A DNA stretch of 64,000 nt from Paralcaligenes sp. KSB-10 (GCF_021266465.1 NZ_CP089848.1:62001-126000), one strand, 5' to 3'. Shown: positions 34,338 to 44,600, numbered from the stretch's first letter. Notes: generated by a model not told the origin, from the sequence alone. Made by a program: numbers and translations.

Positions 34338-36337
34338 GGCCTGGGGGCTGCGTTGCGGGTGGCGGCCCGCTTTTGCAATTCTTCAAACGATATCAGCTCT
34401 CCAGCCAAGGCACTGGCTGCCACGGTAGGAGGGCTGGCCAGCCAGACTTTGCCGGGGCCCGATCGGCCGGTAAAATTTCGGTTTATGGCACTGACCGTAA
34501 CCTGATCGGCACGGCTCGACGAGCCGGGGCCGCAATTGGCGCAGGCGCCGCAAGACGGTTCCAGCATGCGGGCTCCCATGGCGCTGAACACGCGATCATA
34601 GCCGCGCCCTATGCAGTAATCCCGGACAGCGGTGGTGCCGTATTGCAGGTAAAGTGTCACTGTCGGGGGTATGCGCAAGCCGTGTTCCAGCCCCCAGGCC
34701 AGGACGGCATGGTAATGGTCGAAGTCGGCACGCTTGCCTGCGGTGCATGAGCCTCCATAGGCAATATCGATCGCAACATGTTCCCGCAGGTCCCTGATCG
34801 AAAGGCCGTTGCCCGGGTCGCCCGGGCGGGCAATCATGGGTGAAATCTGTTCGCAATCGATATGCAGGCTAGCAGCGTAATGGGCGTCTGGGTCGCTGTG
34901 CATCCAGGGTTCGATCGGAAATTCAACGCCCCGGCGCTCGCGCAGAAAACGAATCGTTTCCTGATCGGGAGCCACGATTCCAGTCAGGCCGCCCAGTTCT
35001 GCCGTCATATTGGTGAGTGTGGCGCGTTCGTCGATCGACAATGATTCGATTGCCGGTCCCGCAAATTCAAAGACCTTGCCTATACCCAGGCCGCTGCGGA
35101 TTTCCGGCCGTGCCAGCAGTTCCAGGACTATGTCTTTCGCGGTAATGCCGGCAGGAAGCGTGCCGTCGAGCCTGATCAGCAGGGATTCGGGCACGGTCAG
35201 GCGAACCGCGCCGGTCACAAAGGCATTGGCCATGTCCGTGGTGCCTACTCCGAATGCCGCGCAGCCCAGCGCGCCGCTGTGCGGGGTATGAGAGTCGGTG
35301 CCCACCACGACCTGGCCGGGTAGGGCATAGTGTTCGCTCATCATGGCATGCGAAATGCCGGCGACATTGCCGCCGTCGCTATGAGCGACTTCGGATTCGC
35401 TCAGGGTGCGGTGCGATCGTAAATTGTAGTCGGCGACAAAATCGCGATGAGCCTCGCACATGCGCAGAATGTTCGGCACCAGGCCGCGCGACACGTGCGC
35501 AACGCTGGTATTTATGTACGAGGTGTGGTCTTCGAAGGCAACAATCGATTCTTTGTCTCGCAGAATGACCGGCCTGCCGAACGTGGAGTGCAGCATGTGG
35601 GCGCACATGCCGGTGTAGTACTCGTGTATGAAACGCCAGTCGGCTCGTATAAAAATACCGGCGCCGGGCGTAGTCGTGAACCTGGCATGTTCGGTTTCAA
35701 GCATATGGCGTGCGACGATTTTCTCGAACAGGGTTTGCGGTTTTTTGCTGGATGATGGCGTAACGCTGACGACGTGTTCCATGTGCTTGCGGCCGAAATG
35801 CAGCAAGCCGCCGCAGGCCAGGATATTGGCGGCCAGCGCTTCGCGATCTTTGACCAGTTCTTCGAGCGAAATGGCTTCGCCGTTCTGGATGCGTTCGATC
35901 AGCCCGAAATCGGTCGACGTGATCAATCCGATGTTGTCGGCATTCTGCCGGTAAAGCCTTTCGAAACTTTCGGCGATCACAAGCCTGATGCCCGCCAGCT
36001 TTTCCGCGGCAGGACTATGTTCGCGCGAGGAGCCCTTGCCATAGCGCTTGCCGCTCACGGTCACCTCGAAGCCGCCATTCAGAATGGCGTCTGGACCAAT
36101 GGGCGTCTCGTTGTTTGCCTGTACGCCGGTATAAGGGTAGCGTCCGAGTTTCTCGTCGTAATGCGCCAGAACGGGCATGGGCGTGATTTCGTCGGTGGAA
36201 ATATCGTCGCGCAGTGGCAGGGCGTCGGACAGGCGCAACTTGCATCCATCGAGCTGCGCCGCAATAGCGCCAGGCCTGGAGGACAGGAACAGGATGCGCC
36301 CAAATGGCGTCGGTTTTGGAAAGCTTGCGGTCGTCAT
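34334..36337 (-). CDS. Aconitase-superfamily hydro-lyase with N-terminal swivel domain
   Basis: A 667-residue protein in which the LeuD-like swivel domain comes first (about residues 1-190; GKRYGKGSSREHSPAAEKLAG) and the LeuC-like catalytic part follows. The iron-sulfur ligands are present: GGSCTAGK and PSCGACANCG. VVGTDSHTPHSGALGCAAFGVG and INRNFTGRSGPGKVWLASP complete the active site. The order swivel-then-core resembles AcnB without its HEAT-like domain, and differs from AcnA. It should isomerise or hydrate a 2-hydroxy-di/tricarboxylate. A LysR gene and LysR-type box lie just upstream. Confidence 0.88.
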   Translation of the reverse strand: MTTASFPKPTPFGRILFLSSRPGAIAAQLDGCKLRLSDALPLRDDISTDEITPMPVLAHYDEKLGRYPYTGVQANNETPIGPDAILNGGFEVTVSGKRYGKGSSREHSPAAEKLAGIRLVIAESFERLYRQNADNIGLITSTDFGLIERIQNGEAISLEELVKDREALAANILACGGLLHFGRKHMEHVVSVTPSSSKKPQTLFEKIVARHMLETEHARFTTTPGAGIFIRADWRFIHEYYTGMCAHMLHSTFGRPVILRDKESIVAFEDHTSYINTSVAHVSRGLVPNILRMCEAHRDFVADYNLRSHRTLSESEVAHSDGGNVAGISHAMMSEHYALPGQVVVGTDSHTPHSGALGCAAFGVGTTDMANAFVTGAVRLTVPESLLIRLDGTLPAGITAKDIVLELLARPEIRSGLGIGKVFEFAGPAIESLSIDERATLTNMTAELGGLTGIVAPDQETIRFLRERRGVEFPIEPWMHSDPDAHYAASLHIDCEQISPMIARPGDPGNGLSIRDLREHVAIDIAYGGSCTAGKRADFDHYHAVLAWGLEHGLRIPPTVTLYLQYGTTAVRDYCIGRGYDRVFSAMGARMLEPSCGACANCGPGSSSRADQVTVSAINRNFTGRSGPGKVWLASPPTVAASALAGELISFEELQKRAATRNAAPRP

Positions 36338-36392
36338 GGTTGAATTGTGTCGCGAACCCGTAAAGTGAACAAGTGCTCAGACATGACAGGGG

Positions 36393-36411
36393 TCATCGCG
36401 GATGGCGACGG
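36393..36411. promoter_or_regulatory. LysR-type box upstream of aconitase-like gene
   Basis: TCATCGC-GGATG-GCGACGG, near-perfect dyad and T-N11-A compatible. Its left 15 bases are identical to the box before the HMG-CoA lyase gene. It lies 56 nt upstream of the aconitase-like start. Confidence 0.5.
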
Positions 36412-36412
36412 C

Positions 36413-37300
36413 TCAATCTTTGAGGGCTTCTATCAGCTCTTGCACGGCGCGGTGCCGGGGTGATTTGCGCAAAGCGTAAATGCACAATTCGCGGGATGCC
36501 CAGGTTTCGGCCAGCGGACGCCGTACAAACTTGCGCGAGCCGGCGTAAGCCGTGACGGCGCTTTGCGGCATGATGGCGATTCCTAGGCCGACCTCGATCA
36601 TGCGGCAGGCTATGTCGAAGCTGCTGACCACCACGGCGGGCTTGAACTGGTTGTCGATCTTGGCGGTATGGGCGGTAAGCAGCGTGTCCAGAGCACCTCC
36701 TGGATGAACCCAGATCAGGGGATACTGCATGGTCTTGGCAAAATCGAGCCTGTTTGCTTTGCTTAAGGGATGTTCGCCGGGCAGGACGACAATCAAGGGA
36801 TCGTTGGCAAACGGCCACGATTCCAGCCCGGCGGACGAATCCGTCTTGACACACACGCCGATGTCCGCCTCGTCGTCCAGGCAGGCGCGTACGACATCGC
36901 GCGTGTCGCGTTCCGCGAGCGTTATCTGCACGGACGGATGGGACGCGCTGAAGGCCTTGAGCCGTTCGGGTAAAAAACCAATCATGGACGACATGTTGGC
37001 GAATAACCGAACCACCCCGCTGATCTGGCCATCGAGTTCGAGCACCTCGCGTGCCAAAGCTTGCAGATCCTTGTCGATCAGTTGGCCTCGTTCCCGCACC
37101 ACAGCCCCCGCTCGAGTCAGCTCTATGCCTTTGGGCGAGCGCACCAGCAGTTTGACGCCAAACGCGTGCTCCAGATCGGCTATGCGGCGACTCAGCGCCG
37201 ATGGCGCGATGTTTTCCCTGGCCGCCGCGCGCGCGATTGATCCTTCGGCAGCAGTCGTGACAAAAAGGCGGAGGCTATACGGATCGATGCGGCGAGCCAT
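36413..37300 (-). CDS. LysR-type transcriptional regulator
   Basis: A 295-residue regulator from ATG 37300 (MARRIDPYSLRLF), with GGAAA upstream; the longer frame to 37393 is rejected. The winged HTH is in GSIARAAARENIAPSALSRRIADLE. It is highly similar to the LysR at 23886-24788 across the DNA-binding region. It is divergent from a Bug receptor and upstream of the aconitase-like gene, both of which it probably controls. Confidence 0.93.
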   Translation of the reverse strand: MARRIDPYSLRLFVTTAAEGSIARAAARENIAPSALSRRIADLEHAFGVKLLVRSPKGIELTRAGAVVRERGQLIDKDLQALAREVLELDGQISGVVRLFANMSSMIGFLPERLKAFSASHPSVQITLAERDTRDVVRACLDDEADIGVCVKTDSSAGLESWPFANDPLIVVLPGEHPLSKANRLDFAKTMQYPLIWVHPGGALDTLLTAHTAKIDNQFKPAVVVSSFDIACRMIEVGLGIAIMPQSAVTAYAGSRKFVRRPLAETWASRELCIYALRKSPRHRAVQELIEALKD

Positions 37301-37361
37301 GGGTTTTCCAGATCTTGAGATTATGGGCGTCGAGCAGTGCAGTTTAGCGCAGCGGGCATCG

Positions 37362-37433
37362 GCATCGCGATTGGAGATAGGGGGCATCACCAATTAACTC
37401 TACGGGGTTCGATAACGACCTTCTAGAATCGAA
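37362..37433. promoter_or_regulatory. LysR-Bug divergent control region
   Basis: Within the 215-nt divergent gap, GCATCGC-GATTG-GAGATAG (37362-37380) is a degenerate form of the CCATCGC dyad and keeps T-N11-A. A second dyad TTCGAT (37408-37413) and ATCGAA (37428-37433) lies nearby. Confidence 0.4.
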
Positions 37434-37515
37434 GGCGATTATTGGGGAACATTTGCGATTCGATATTCATCGGCAGGCGCCCCTGATTATCGCGCCCATT
37501 AAATAAGGAGACAAA

Positions 37516-38544
37516 ATGAAATTGATTTACCGAATCGTGTCCTCGTCCGTGCTGGGCCTGGGCTGTATTGCCGCTGTTGCGCCCAGCCTTGCCGCCGGCA
37601 CTTATCCTGACCGCCCCATTCGCCTGATTGTGACCAGCGCTCCGGGTTCCGGCCTGGATCTCGTGGCGCGCGCTATCTCTCCCGATTTGGGGCGGGTGCT
37701 GAAGCAATCGGTCGTCGTCGAAAACAAGGCAGGCGCAGCCGGTATTCCTGGAACCCGCGATATCGTGACTTCCAAAGCCGACGGCTATACGCTGGGATTG
37801 GTGTCGTCGAATCATGCGATCAATCCAAGCGCCCATGCCAGCCTGCCTTATGACACGGTCAGGGATATTACTCCCATCACCATTATTGGATCGGTTCCGG
37901 TGGTGTTGACGGTACCTAAAAATTCCCCGTTCCATACCGTGGGCGATTTGCTCAAGGCAGCCAAGGCCAGGCCGGGCGCCATCAATTTCGGCTCCTCCGG
38001 GCCAGGCAGCGCATTGGATATCGCGGGTCTGATGCTGGAAAAGAAGGCCAATATCAAACTTATGCATATTCCGTATCGTGGGGGCAATGCCTTGACGACG
38101 GACCTGATGTCCGGGCAGGTGCAGACAGCCTTTTTGGCCATTTCCACCGCCGAGGCACAGATCAAGGCAGGCACCATAAGGGCGCTGGCCGTGAGCACCG
38201 CGGAACGCGTCCCGTCTTTGCCGAATGTGCCGACCCTGACTGAGTCGGGGGTTGAGGGTTACCAATATGTGCCATGGATCGGCTTGATCGGTCCGGCCGG
38301 ACTTCCTGCCGCTGTCGTGAAACGGCTTCAGGCCGAGGTCCACCATGTTATAGGCTTGAAAAAGGTCGAGCAGCAATTTGCCATCCAGGGATTCAATCCC
38401 AGTGGCACTTCGTCAGCGGAATTCCTGAACACCTTGCAAAGCGAAATTGCCTCGACTCAGGAACTGATGGGCAATCCGGCCTTGGCGCGCAACGATGGGC
38501 AAGCCGCGACCGACGCGCGTGCACACAAGCAGGCGCCGCGATAG
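37516..38544 (+). CDS. Bug-type tripartite tricarboxylate transporter receptor
   Basis: A 342-residue periplasmic receptor with signal peptide ending PSLAAGTYPDRP. AAGGAGAC precedes ATG 37516. Family loops are LIVTSAPGSGLDLVARA and IVTSKADGYTLGLVSSNHA. It is a clear paralogue of the Bug protein at 24906-25889 (shared SSNHA[VI]NPS and DITPITIIG stretches). It is divergent from its likely LysR regulator. No TctA/TctB membrane genes are in the window. The C-terminal 30 residues are polar and extend beyond the usual family end. Confidence 0.93.
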   Translation: MKLIYRIVSSSVLGLGCIAAVAPSLAAGTYPDRPIRLIVTSAPGSGLDLVARAISPDLGRVLKQSVVVENKAGAAGIPGTRDIVTSKADGYTLGLVSSNHAINPSAHASLPYDTVRDITPITIIGSVPVVLTVPKNSPFHTVGDLLKAAKARPGAINFGSSGPGSALDIAGLMLEKKANIKLMHIPYRGGNALTTDLMSGQVQTAFLAISTAEAQIKAGTIRALAVSTAERVPSLPNVPTLTESGVEGYQYVPWIGLIGPAGLPAAVVKRLQAEVHHVIGLKKVEQQFAIQGFNPSGTSSAEFLNTLQSEIASTQELMGNPALARNDGQAATDARAHKQAPR

Positions 38545-38595
38545 CGACCGTGCAATCACGGGCTTGGCCCGTCCCCCGCCTGATCCGCCGGGCAT

Positions 38596-38624
38596 TTGAC
38601 GTGCCCGAAGTTCTGTACTTTAAT
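38596..38624 (+). promoter_or_regulatory. Candidate sigma-70 promoter for IclR-propeller gene
   Basis: TTGACG at 38596-38601 and TTTAAT at 38619-38624 with a 17-bp spacer, about 67 nt before ATG 38691. Confidence 0.5.
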
Positions 38625-38690
38625 CAAGGCGCTTCCACACATAGACTGCGAGCCTCTATTGAAGTGAGCAGCATTGAATGGGAGAAAATC

Positions 38691-40262
38691 ATGAAATCGG
38701 CGGAAGGAACGGGCGCTCTCGAAAAGGCTTTGGATGTGCTGGATGCGATTGGTTCGACTCCGGCAGGCTTGAGTCAGTCCGAGCTGTCGGCCAGGCTGGA
38801 TGTGCCGCGCGCTACGCTTTATCGATTGTTGTCGACCCTGGTGGCCCGTGGCATGGTGCGCCGCGATCCTTTGCGCCGGGTCTATTGCCTGGGTTTGCGC
38901 TGTTTTGAAATGGCGCGGCAAACCTATGCCATGCCCGATCTTGTGGCCGCCGCCTTGTCCGAGATGCGGCTTTTGCGCGATCTGACCGGCGAGACCGTTT
39001 ACCTGGCTACGATGGAAGGTGGGGAAGCCGTTCTGCTGGAACGTGTCGAAGGAGTGCATGCACGCCGCTCGTCGACCGCCTTGGGCGAACGCAAACCCTT
39101 GCATTGCACCAGCCAAGGCAAGGCGATCTTGTCGGCGCTGGATGAAGGCACACGCGAATCGATAGTCAAAGATCTATATTTGAAGAGCATCACACCGTTT
39201 ACGATTACCGATCGCCGGCGTTTGAATGCGGAAATCCGCTTGACCGCGGCACGAGGCTACGCCATCGACGATGAAGAAATCGTGCCGGGAGTACGGTGTG
39301 TCGGAGCCCCGATCCGCGACGCGCAGGGCGAGGTCAAGGGAGCCATCAGCCTGGCGGGGCCGGCTTATCGCCTGACTCGCGAGCGGCTCGATTTGCTGGG
39401 GCCCGAACTTATTCAAACAGCGCATCGCATCGGCATGCAACTGGGTGTCAGATCGACCGTGGACCGGAATCACGATGTGGTTCCGGTGGAAGGGTCCTGG
39501 GCTTTTCACGGCGCCCATCCGGTCTGGTCCGAGTCGCGCCAGTGCCTGTATTGGGCCGATACCCTGGCCGCCTCGGTGCGGGTCATGAAAAACGGCCGCG
39601 ACAGCCAGCTTCTGAAGCTTGATTCGCCTGTTACCAGCATGGCGCTGTCAGGCTGCAATATATTGGTAACGCATCAAACAGGGCAGTTGATGATCAGCCC
39701 CACAGGCAAGGTCAGCACGAATTTTCCTTTTTTTGTGAAGGATATCGTTGCTTCGTGCGAGGCGGAAGAAACCGAGATGTGGGTGGCAATCCGGGTCGCC
39801 GAGTCGGAATGGCAGGTCGGTTGCGTCGGCAAATATGGCTATTTCCAACGCTCCTGGTCGTTCAGGGAGCCTATAGCCTGCTTGCGCTGGAACCGTCAGC
39901 AAGCCTGCTTTTATGCAACGGCCCCCGAATCCGGGGCTGTGTATATTCTGAGTCCTGGGTCGCCCGTAGTACGCAGGCTTATTTCCGTGCCCAGCGGCTC
40001 GGGCAGCCTGAGCGGGCTGGCGATCGAACAAAGCGGGGATATCTGGCTGGCTCTAAAAGATGGTTGGAGTGTTGTGCGGATATCGGCCGACGGCACCATA
40101 GACAAGGTCGTGGGGCTGTCGGTGCCGTGTCCGACGGATCTGGCTTTTGGCGGGGCGGATGGGAAAACGCTGTTCGTCACCACTTCACGGCAGTGGGTGC
40201 CCATGGACATCGTTTTGAGCGCGCCCTTGTCCGGCAAACTGCTGTCGATCAATACGCACTGA
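38691..40262 (+). CDS. IclR-family regulator fused to SMP-30-like beta-propeller
   Basis: A 523-residue protein from ATG 38691 with GGGAGAAA upstream. Residues 1-250 are a full IclR protein: winged HTH (LSQSELSARLDVPRATLYRLLSTL) and effector domain (YLATMEGGEAVLLERVEG, CTSQGKAILSAL, CVGAPIRDAQGEVKGAISLAGP). Residues 270-523 resemble an SMP-30/gluconolactonase propeller (WSESRQCLYWADTLAASVRVM, CPTDLAFGGADGKTLFVTTS). The usual metal ligands of SMP-30 enzymes (Glu of GEGP, Asn of PNG, Asp of the VADT-like strand) appear replaced (GAHP, PTD, VTTS). So the propeller may be a sensor, not an enzyme. It lies 146 nt after a Bug gene. Confidence 0.88.
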   Translation: MKSAEGTGALEKALDVLDAIGSTPAGLSQSELSARLDVPRATLYRLLSTLVARGMVRRDPLRRVYCLGLRCFEMARQTYAMPDLVAAALSEMRLLRDLTGETVYLATMEGGEAVLLERVEGVHARRSSTALGERKPLHCTSQGKAILSALDEGTRESIVKDLYLKSITPFTITDRRRLNAEIRLTAARGYAIDDEEIVPGVRCVGAPIRDAQGEVKGAISLAGPAYRLTRERLDLLGPELIQTAHRIGMQLGVRSTVDRNHDVVPVEGSWAFHGAHPVWSESRQCLYWADTLAASVRVMKNGRDSQLLKLDSPVTSMALSGCNILVTHQTGQLMISPTGKVSTNFPFFVKDIVASCEAEETEMWVAIRVAESEWQVGCVGKYGYFQRSWSFREPIACLRWNRQQACFYATAPESGAVYILSPGSPVVRRLISVPSGSGSLSGLAIEQSGDIWLALKDGWSVVRISADGTIDKVVGLSVPCPTDLAFGGADGKTLFVTTSRQWVPMDIVLSAPLSGKLLSINTH

Positions 40263-40278
40263 TTTTCGACCGGCCATT

Positions 40279-40308
40279 AAAAAAGAGGTATCGAATCATC
40301 GATACCTC
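40279..40308 (-). terminator. Rho-independent terminator of the third Bug gene
   Basis: Perfect 10-bp stem GAGGTATCGA / TCGATACCTC with a 4-nt loop, followed on the minus strand by six T. It lies 19 nt after the Bug stop, between two convergent genes. Confidence 0.85.
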
Positions 40309-40327
40309 CCTGGCGCTTACCGAGTGC

Positions 40328-41350
40328 TTACTGAGGTGTGATCTTGGCGTATTTGATCACTTCGCCCCAGCGATTGATTTCGTCACGCATAAAATCGGCA
40401 TACTGTTTCGGGCTGGAAGCAACCACCACGAAGCCCTGCGCTTCAAGTTTTTGCTTGACGTCGGGCGAGTTCAAGCCTTCCACCAGAGCCTTGTTCAGCT
40501 TGTCGATAATGGGTTGAGGAGTGCCTTTGGGGGCTGAGATACCTGCCCAAGAGGTAGCCACGAAGCCGGGATAGCCGGACTCGGCAACGGTGGGGACTCC
40601 CGGATACTTTGGATTGCGCTCGGCGCTGGAGACAGCCAGGGCGCGCAGTTGGCCGCTTTGTACATAGGGCAGTGCCGCATCCTGGTTGATGAACATGGTT
40701 TGTACCTGGCCGCCGATAACCGCCGTGAGTCCAGGGGCTCCGCCTTTGTATGGAATACCGACAATCTTGAGCGGCTTGCAAGCGGAATCTTTAGGCTGGT
40801 TGGGGCATTTGTTGGCGGCCTGCATCAGCATTTCCATGGCAAGGTGCCCGGAAGCCGCATAGGTCATCGCAAAATTGACTTCGCCGGGATGCGCCTTGCC
40901 GTATTCGACAAATTCCTTGAGTGTTTTTGCCGGGAACTTGGGGTTGACGACCAGTACGTTCGGGCCCGCGTTGATCTGTGTAATCTGTATGAAATCTTTG
41001 TTCGAATCGTACTGCAGCTTTTTATACAGGGTTTGCGCGATGGCGTTGGAGCCCACTCCCGAAAGCAGCAGGGTATAGCCATCGGGCTTTGCCCGTGAGG
41101 CGGCTTCGGTGCCGATCACACCGCCCGCGCCGCCGCGGTTTTCCACGACCACAGTCTGGCCGAGTTTTTTGCCGATGATATCGGCGGCAATGCGCCCCAT
41201 GATGTCGCTGGTGCCGCCGGCCGGAAAGGGAACAATCATCTTGATCGGACGGTCGGGGTAATTGCCGGCATCGGTAGCGGCGAAGGCGGGGCTCAAGGCT
41301 CCAAGCCCCAGGGCCAGTGCGGCGGCAATGCCGAATTTTTTACGAAACAT
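40328..41350 (-). CDS. Bug-type tripartite tricarboxylate transporter receptor
   Basis: A 340-residue periplasmic receptor from ATG 41350, behind GGAGACTAG; the frame to 41950 runs into the cellulose operon and is rejected. The signal peptide is MFRKKFGIAAALALGLGALSPAFA-ATDA. Family loops: MIVPFPAGGTSDIMGR and AKPDGYTLLLSG. It contains a Cys pair (NKCPNQPKDSACKPL) that probably forms a disulfide, absent in the other two Bug proteins here. It is monocistronic with a strong terminator. Confidence 0.93.
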   Translation of the reverse strand: MFRKKFGIAAALALGLGALSPAFAATDAGNYPDRPIKMIVPFPAGGTSDIMGRIAADIIGKKLGQTVVVENRGGAGGVIGTEAASRAKPDGYTLLLSGVGSNAIAQTLYKKLQYDSNKDFIQITQINAGPNVLVVNPKFPAKTLKEFVEYGKAHPGEVNFAMTYAASGHLAMEMLMQAANKCPNQPKDSACKPLKIVGIPYKGGAPGLTAVIGGQVQTMFINQDAALPYVQSGQLRALAVSSAERNPKYPGVPTVAESGYPGFVATSWAGISAPKGTPQPIIDKLNKALVEGLNSPDVKQKLEAQGFVVVASSPKQYADFMRDEINRWGEVIKYAKITPQ

Positions 41351-41613
41351 TCTAGTCTCCAGATTGTTGTTGAACCAGTCGATAATGCCAATACGGCCTT
41401 CGGCGTGCCGGCATAATGAGCCAGGCATGGTTTCAGCCCGAGCACTTGCCCCGTATTGAAATCGTTGAATCAATTCTGGGAGAAAGCGGATTTCTTGACA
41501 ACCGGTACCCCACCCAAGAAGCCGGTTTGTCTCATTGGTTGGGATAAATCGGCAGTTCTGAGGGTTTTTGCGGAGCCGGTCGATGGAGCTTTTCAGGCAT
41601 CGAGATGAATTCG
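41351..41613. other. Gap between bcsC and third Bug gene
   Basis: 263 bases without a gene. An imperfect dyad GACAACCGG / CCGGTTTGTC spans about 41498-41531; it may end the cellulose transcript but lacks a T run. TTTTTGCGGAGCCGG at 41565-41579 recurs, less one T, at 55611-55624. Confidence 0.4.
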
Positions 41614-44600
41614 CTAGAAATCCGCATAGGGAATGAGCGTTTGGGGAGGCAGAGGAAGATTGCCATGCCAAGGTTCGAACGAATAGCGCAGGTAAAGCAT
41701 GGCTCGACTGGGGTTGTAGTCGTTCGCCCTTTGTATGTCGACGGCCGCGCCGATCACGACATGGCTGCTGATCCGTCGTTCGATCTGCCCGCCCAGAGTG
41801 TAACCAAAGCCTGAGCTGCTTCCGCTGGTGGAGCTGTCGTTTATTCCCGCTCCTATGGGGCTGGGTATCAGACTTTGGATTGGATAGTTGGGGCTTGCAC
41901 TGGTTTGCGCATGCGACCAGGATACCGATCCGTTCAGCCGATACGACCATGTATCATTGCGCCAAGCATATTGTATGGGCAGGGACAGCGAAAAATAGTG
42001 CTGGGGGCTGTAGTAGCCACCCTGGCCCAGCGTATAGCCGCTGAGGTCCTTGGAGTAATGCCACAGCATGGTATTGACCCCGATAGTCAACTGTTGGTTG
42101 GACGTATCGATCAACCTGCGGTAGTAGCCGGCCATCAGCCGAAAACGGTCATTGCTTTCCACGTTTTTGCCAGTAAGGTGATGGTATCCCAGATTGGCCC
42201 AGACACCGTTCGGTCCTCCACGATCCCAGCTAAGTCCAAGGTTGACGCCGGTGGCGCGCACGCCACCCCATGTTATTCCGGTATTGGGATCTGTAGCGCC
42301 CGCATACGATAGCAATGAGTTGGACATGGCGCGGCGTGACAGGGTGGCTGACCACCCTAGCGATTTCAAGCTGCCTTTGTAGGTAATTCCTCCGACTGGG
42401 TCCACCACCTTGAAGCCGAGAGGCGTGACGCCGATGTCGGCTGCGATCCTGTCGTTGTGCCAACCCAGCGCCAGACCCGTGCCTTGAGCGTGTTGCGATT
42501 GGCCGCTGGTACAGGCCTGCAGTGCACAGGTACCAAACGACTCATCGTAGCTGTTGTCGGCGCGGGTATCGAAACGGCCGGCATCCATGATGACTTGCTC
42601 TGTACGGAAAAAAGCCTGGCCGCCCTTGTAGGGCAGATCTGCCTGGAGAATAGTGGTATTGGCCGTGAGGTTCGACAGGCCAGGTGTGCCATCGTTACGG
42701 CCCCAGAATTCATTGTGCAAATGTACTATGGGGTTTTGTTGCTGATATAAGGTTTCGACATCGCTGCGCAGGCTGCGACGCAACCAGTCGTCGCTGTCGT
42801 TGGCCCGGGTCGCGTACGTGAGCGCGGAATCATCCCGGGTCGGAGCCGCCGTTGCCGGCATCAGGCCGTTGTCCTGCATGGCCCTGGCATAAAGGTTCAG
42901 TGCCCGCTGGGGATCATTCCTGCGCGCCAGCCGTGCCGCATCGCGCATTAGCAGCGCATCCGGCGTTTGCTGTGTCGCGACCAAATGGTTCATGATGGTT
43001 CTTGCCTGTTCGACATCACCCACGGCTGCCCAGGCGTTGGCAAGCCGTCGCCGGTTGTTTGTATCCGCAGGTTCTATGGCCGGAGGGCGCGTCTTCAGGG
43101 CATGCCGGGCTTGCTTGATCTTGCCTTCGTCAATCCAGATTTCGATTTGCCCAAGGCGTGCGCTGGTATTGGCAGGGTCGCGCGCCAGCATTCTGGCATA
43201 GGCGGCATGGGCCTGGGCATAGTCGTGGCGCTGCTCCGCCCAGTCTGCCAGCCGGCTATCGATGGCATCGTTGGCCGGGTGTTGATTCAGCACTGCAATG
43301 GCTTTGTCTTCGTTGCCGGCGGCGCGCAAAGAATCGGCATAGGCCAATTGCCTGTCAAGTTCCAGTCGCAGGGAAAGCGTGTGCATGTCGGCATTCCAGC
43401 TTGCCTTCGGCACGGCATGCAATGTCGCAAGGGCTTGTTCATTTTGGTCGCGCGAGGAAAGGAACAACGCTTGGGCATAATGGGCTACCGGATTTTGACC
43501 TTGATGCTGCAGCAATTGTTCAAAGGTTTTATCGGCGAGTACGGGTTGACCTTGGTCCTGGTATGCCTGGGCCAGATGATAGCTAAGCCAGATATCGTCG
43601 GGCGCCAGTTTTTGCGCGCGCGCCAGAAGGCTGGCCGCCAGCGCCGGTTGCCGGTCGGCGGTGGCTTTGTCGGCTTGCGTTTTTAATTGGTCCAGCTCCA
43701 GTCGGGTGCGCAGTGCCAAGAAAGGTCTGAGGGACTTGGCGGGCAGGGTATCGAGAAAGGCGATTGCCTTCTGGGGCGATTCTTTTTCGTAAATGCGCAG
43801 TAATCCGCGCAAGGCTTCGGTATTGGCGGGCTCCATACGGCGTGCCTGTTGGTAATAATGCTCTGCTTGAGCAGAATTGCCTTTCCCCCAGGCGACATCA
43901 CCCAGTCCCAGTATCGCTTCTATATTGCTCTTGTCCTGTTCATAAGCCTGGCGGTACAGGTTTTCGGCCAGGCGCCAGTTGCGGGACTTGGCGGCTGTGT
44001 CGGCGCGATCGAGGGTCAGCCAATAGTTTGTCGATGCGATCAGGTCGGCCCATTTTTCCGATCGATACGCATCGCTTTCCTTATCGCGAGCCTGTTTGAA
44101 GTAGGCCAAAGCCTGCGCGCGTTGCTTGGTACGCATATACGCCATACCCAGTCCGCCAAGCAGCGCGGCATCGTTGGGGTACGCTGCAAGGCCCAGCTTG
44201 AGCTCGGCTTCCGCCTGAGTATTCTTGCCTTGCTCTAGCAAGGCAAGCCCTCGTTGTCCCGCTTGCCATGCCGGGTTGCCCAGCAGCGTTTGCAGGGCGG
44301 CTTGCGATTGGCCTGCCTGCTTGTAGACCGGCGTACCGGAATAAAGGGACATGAACTTTTCCCAGCGGCCTGCCGTCAGGAGATTTGGCGGTTGCGCGCT
44401 CAGATAGTCGAACTCGCGTTGGGCCGCCGCGTTGCGCGCGGCTGGCTCCGTCGCAAGTGCATGCAGCATGCTTAAGGCTTCCTCGTCGCGGTCTGCCGCA
44501 AAAAGCAGGTTTACCAATGTCTGGCGGATGGGGATATTGCCAGGATATTCCCGGTCCAGCTTTAAGAGCGCTGCCAGCGCAGGTGCGCTGCCCTTGAGCA

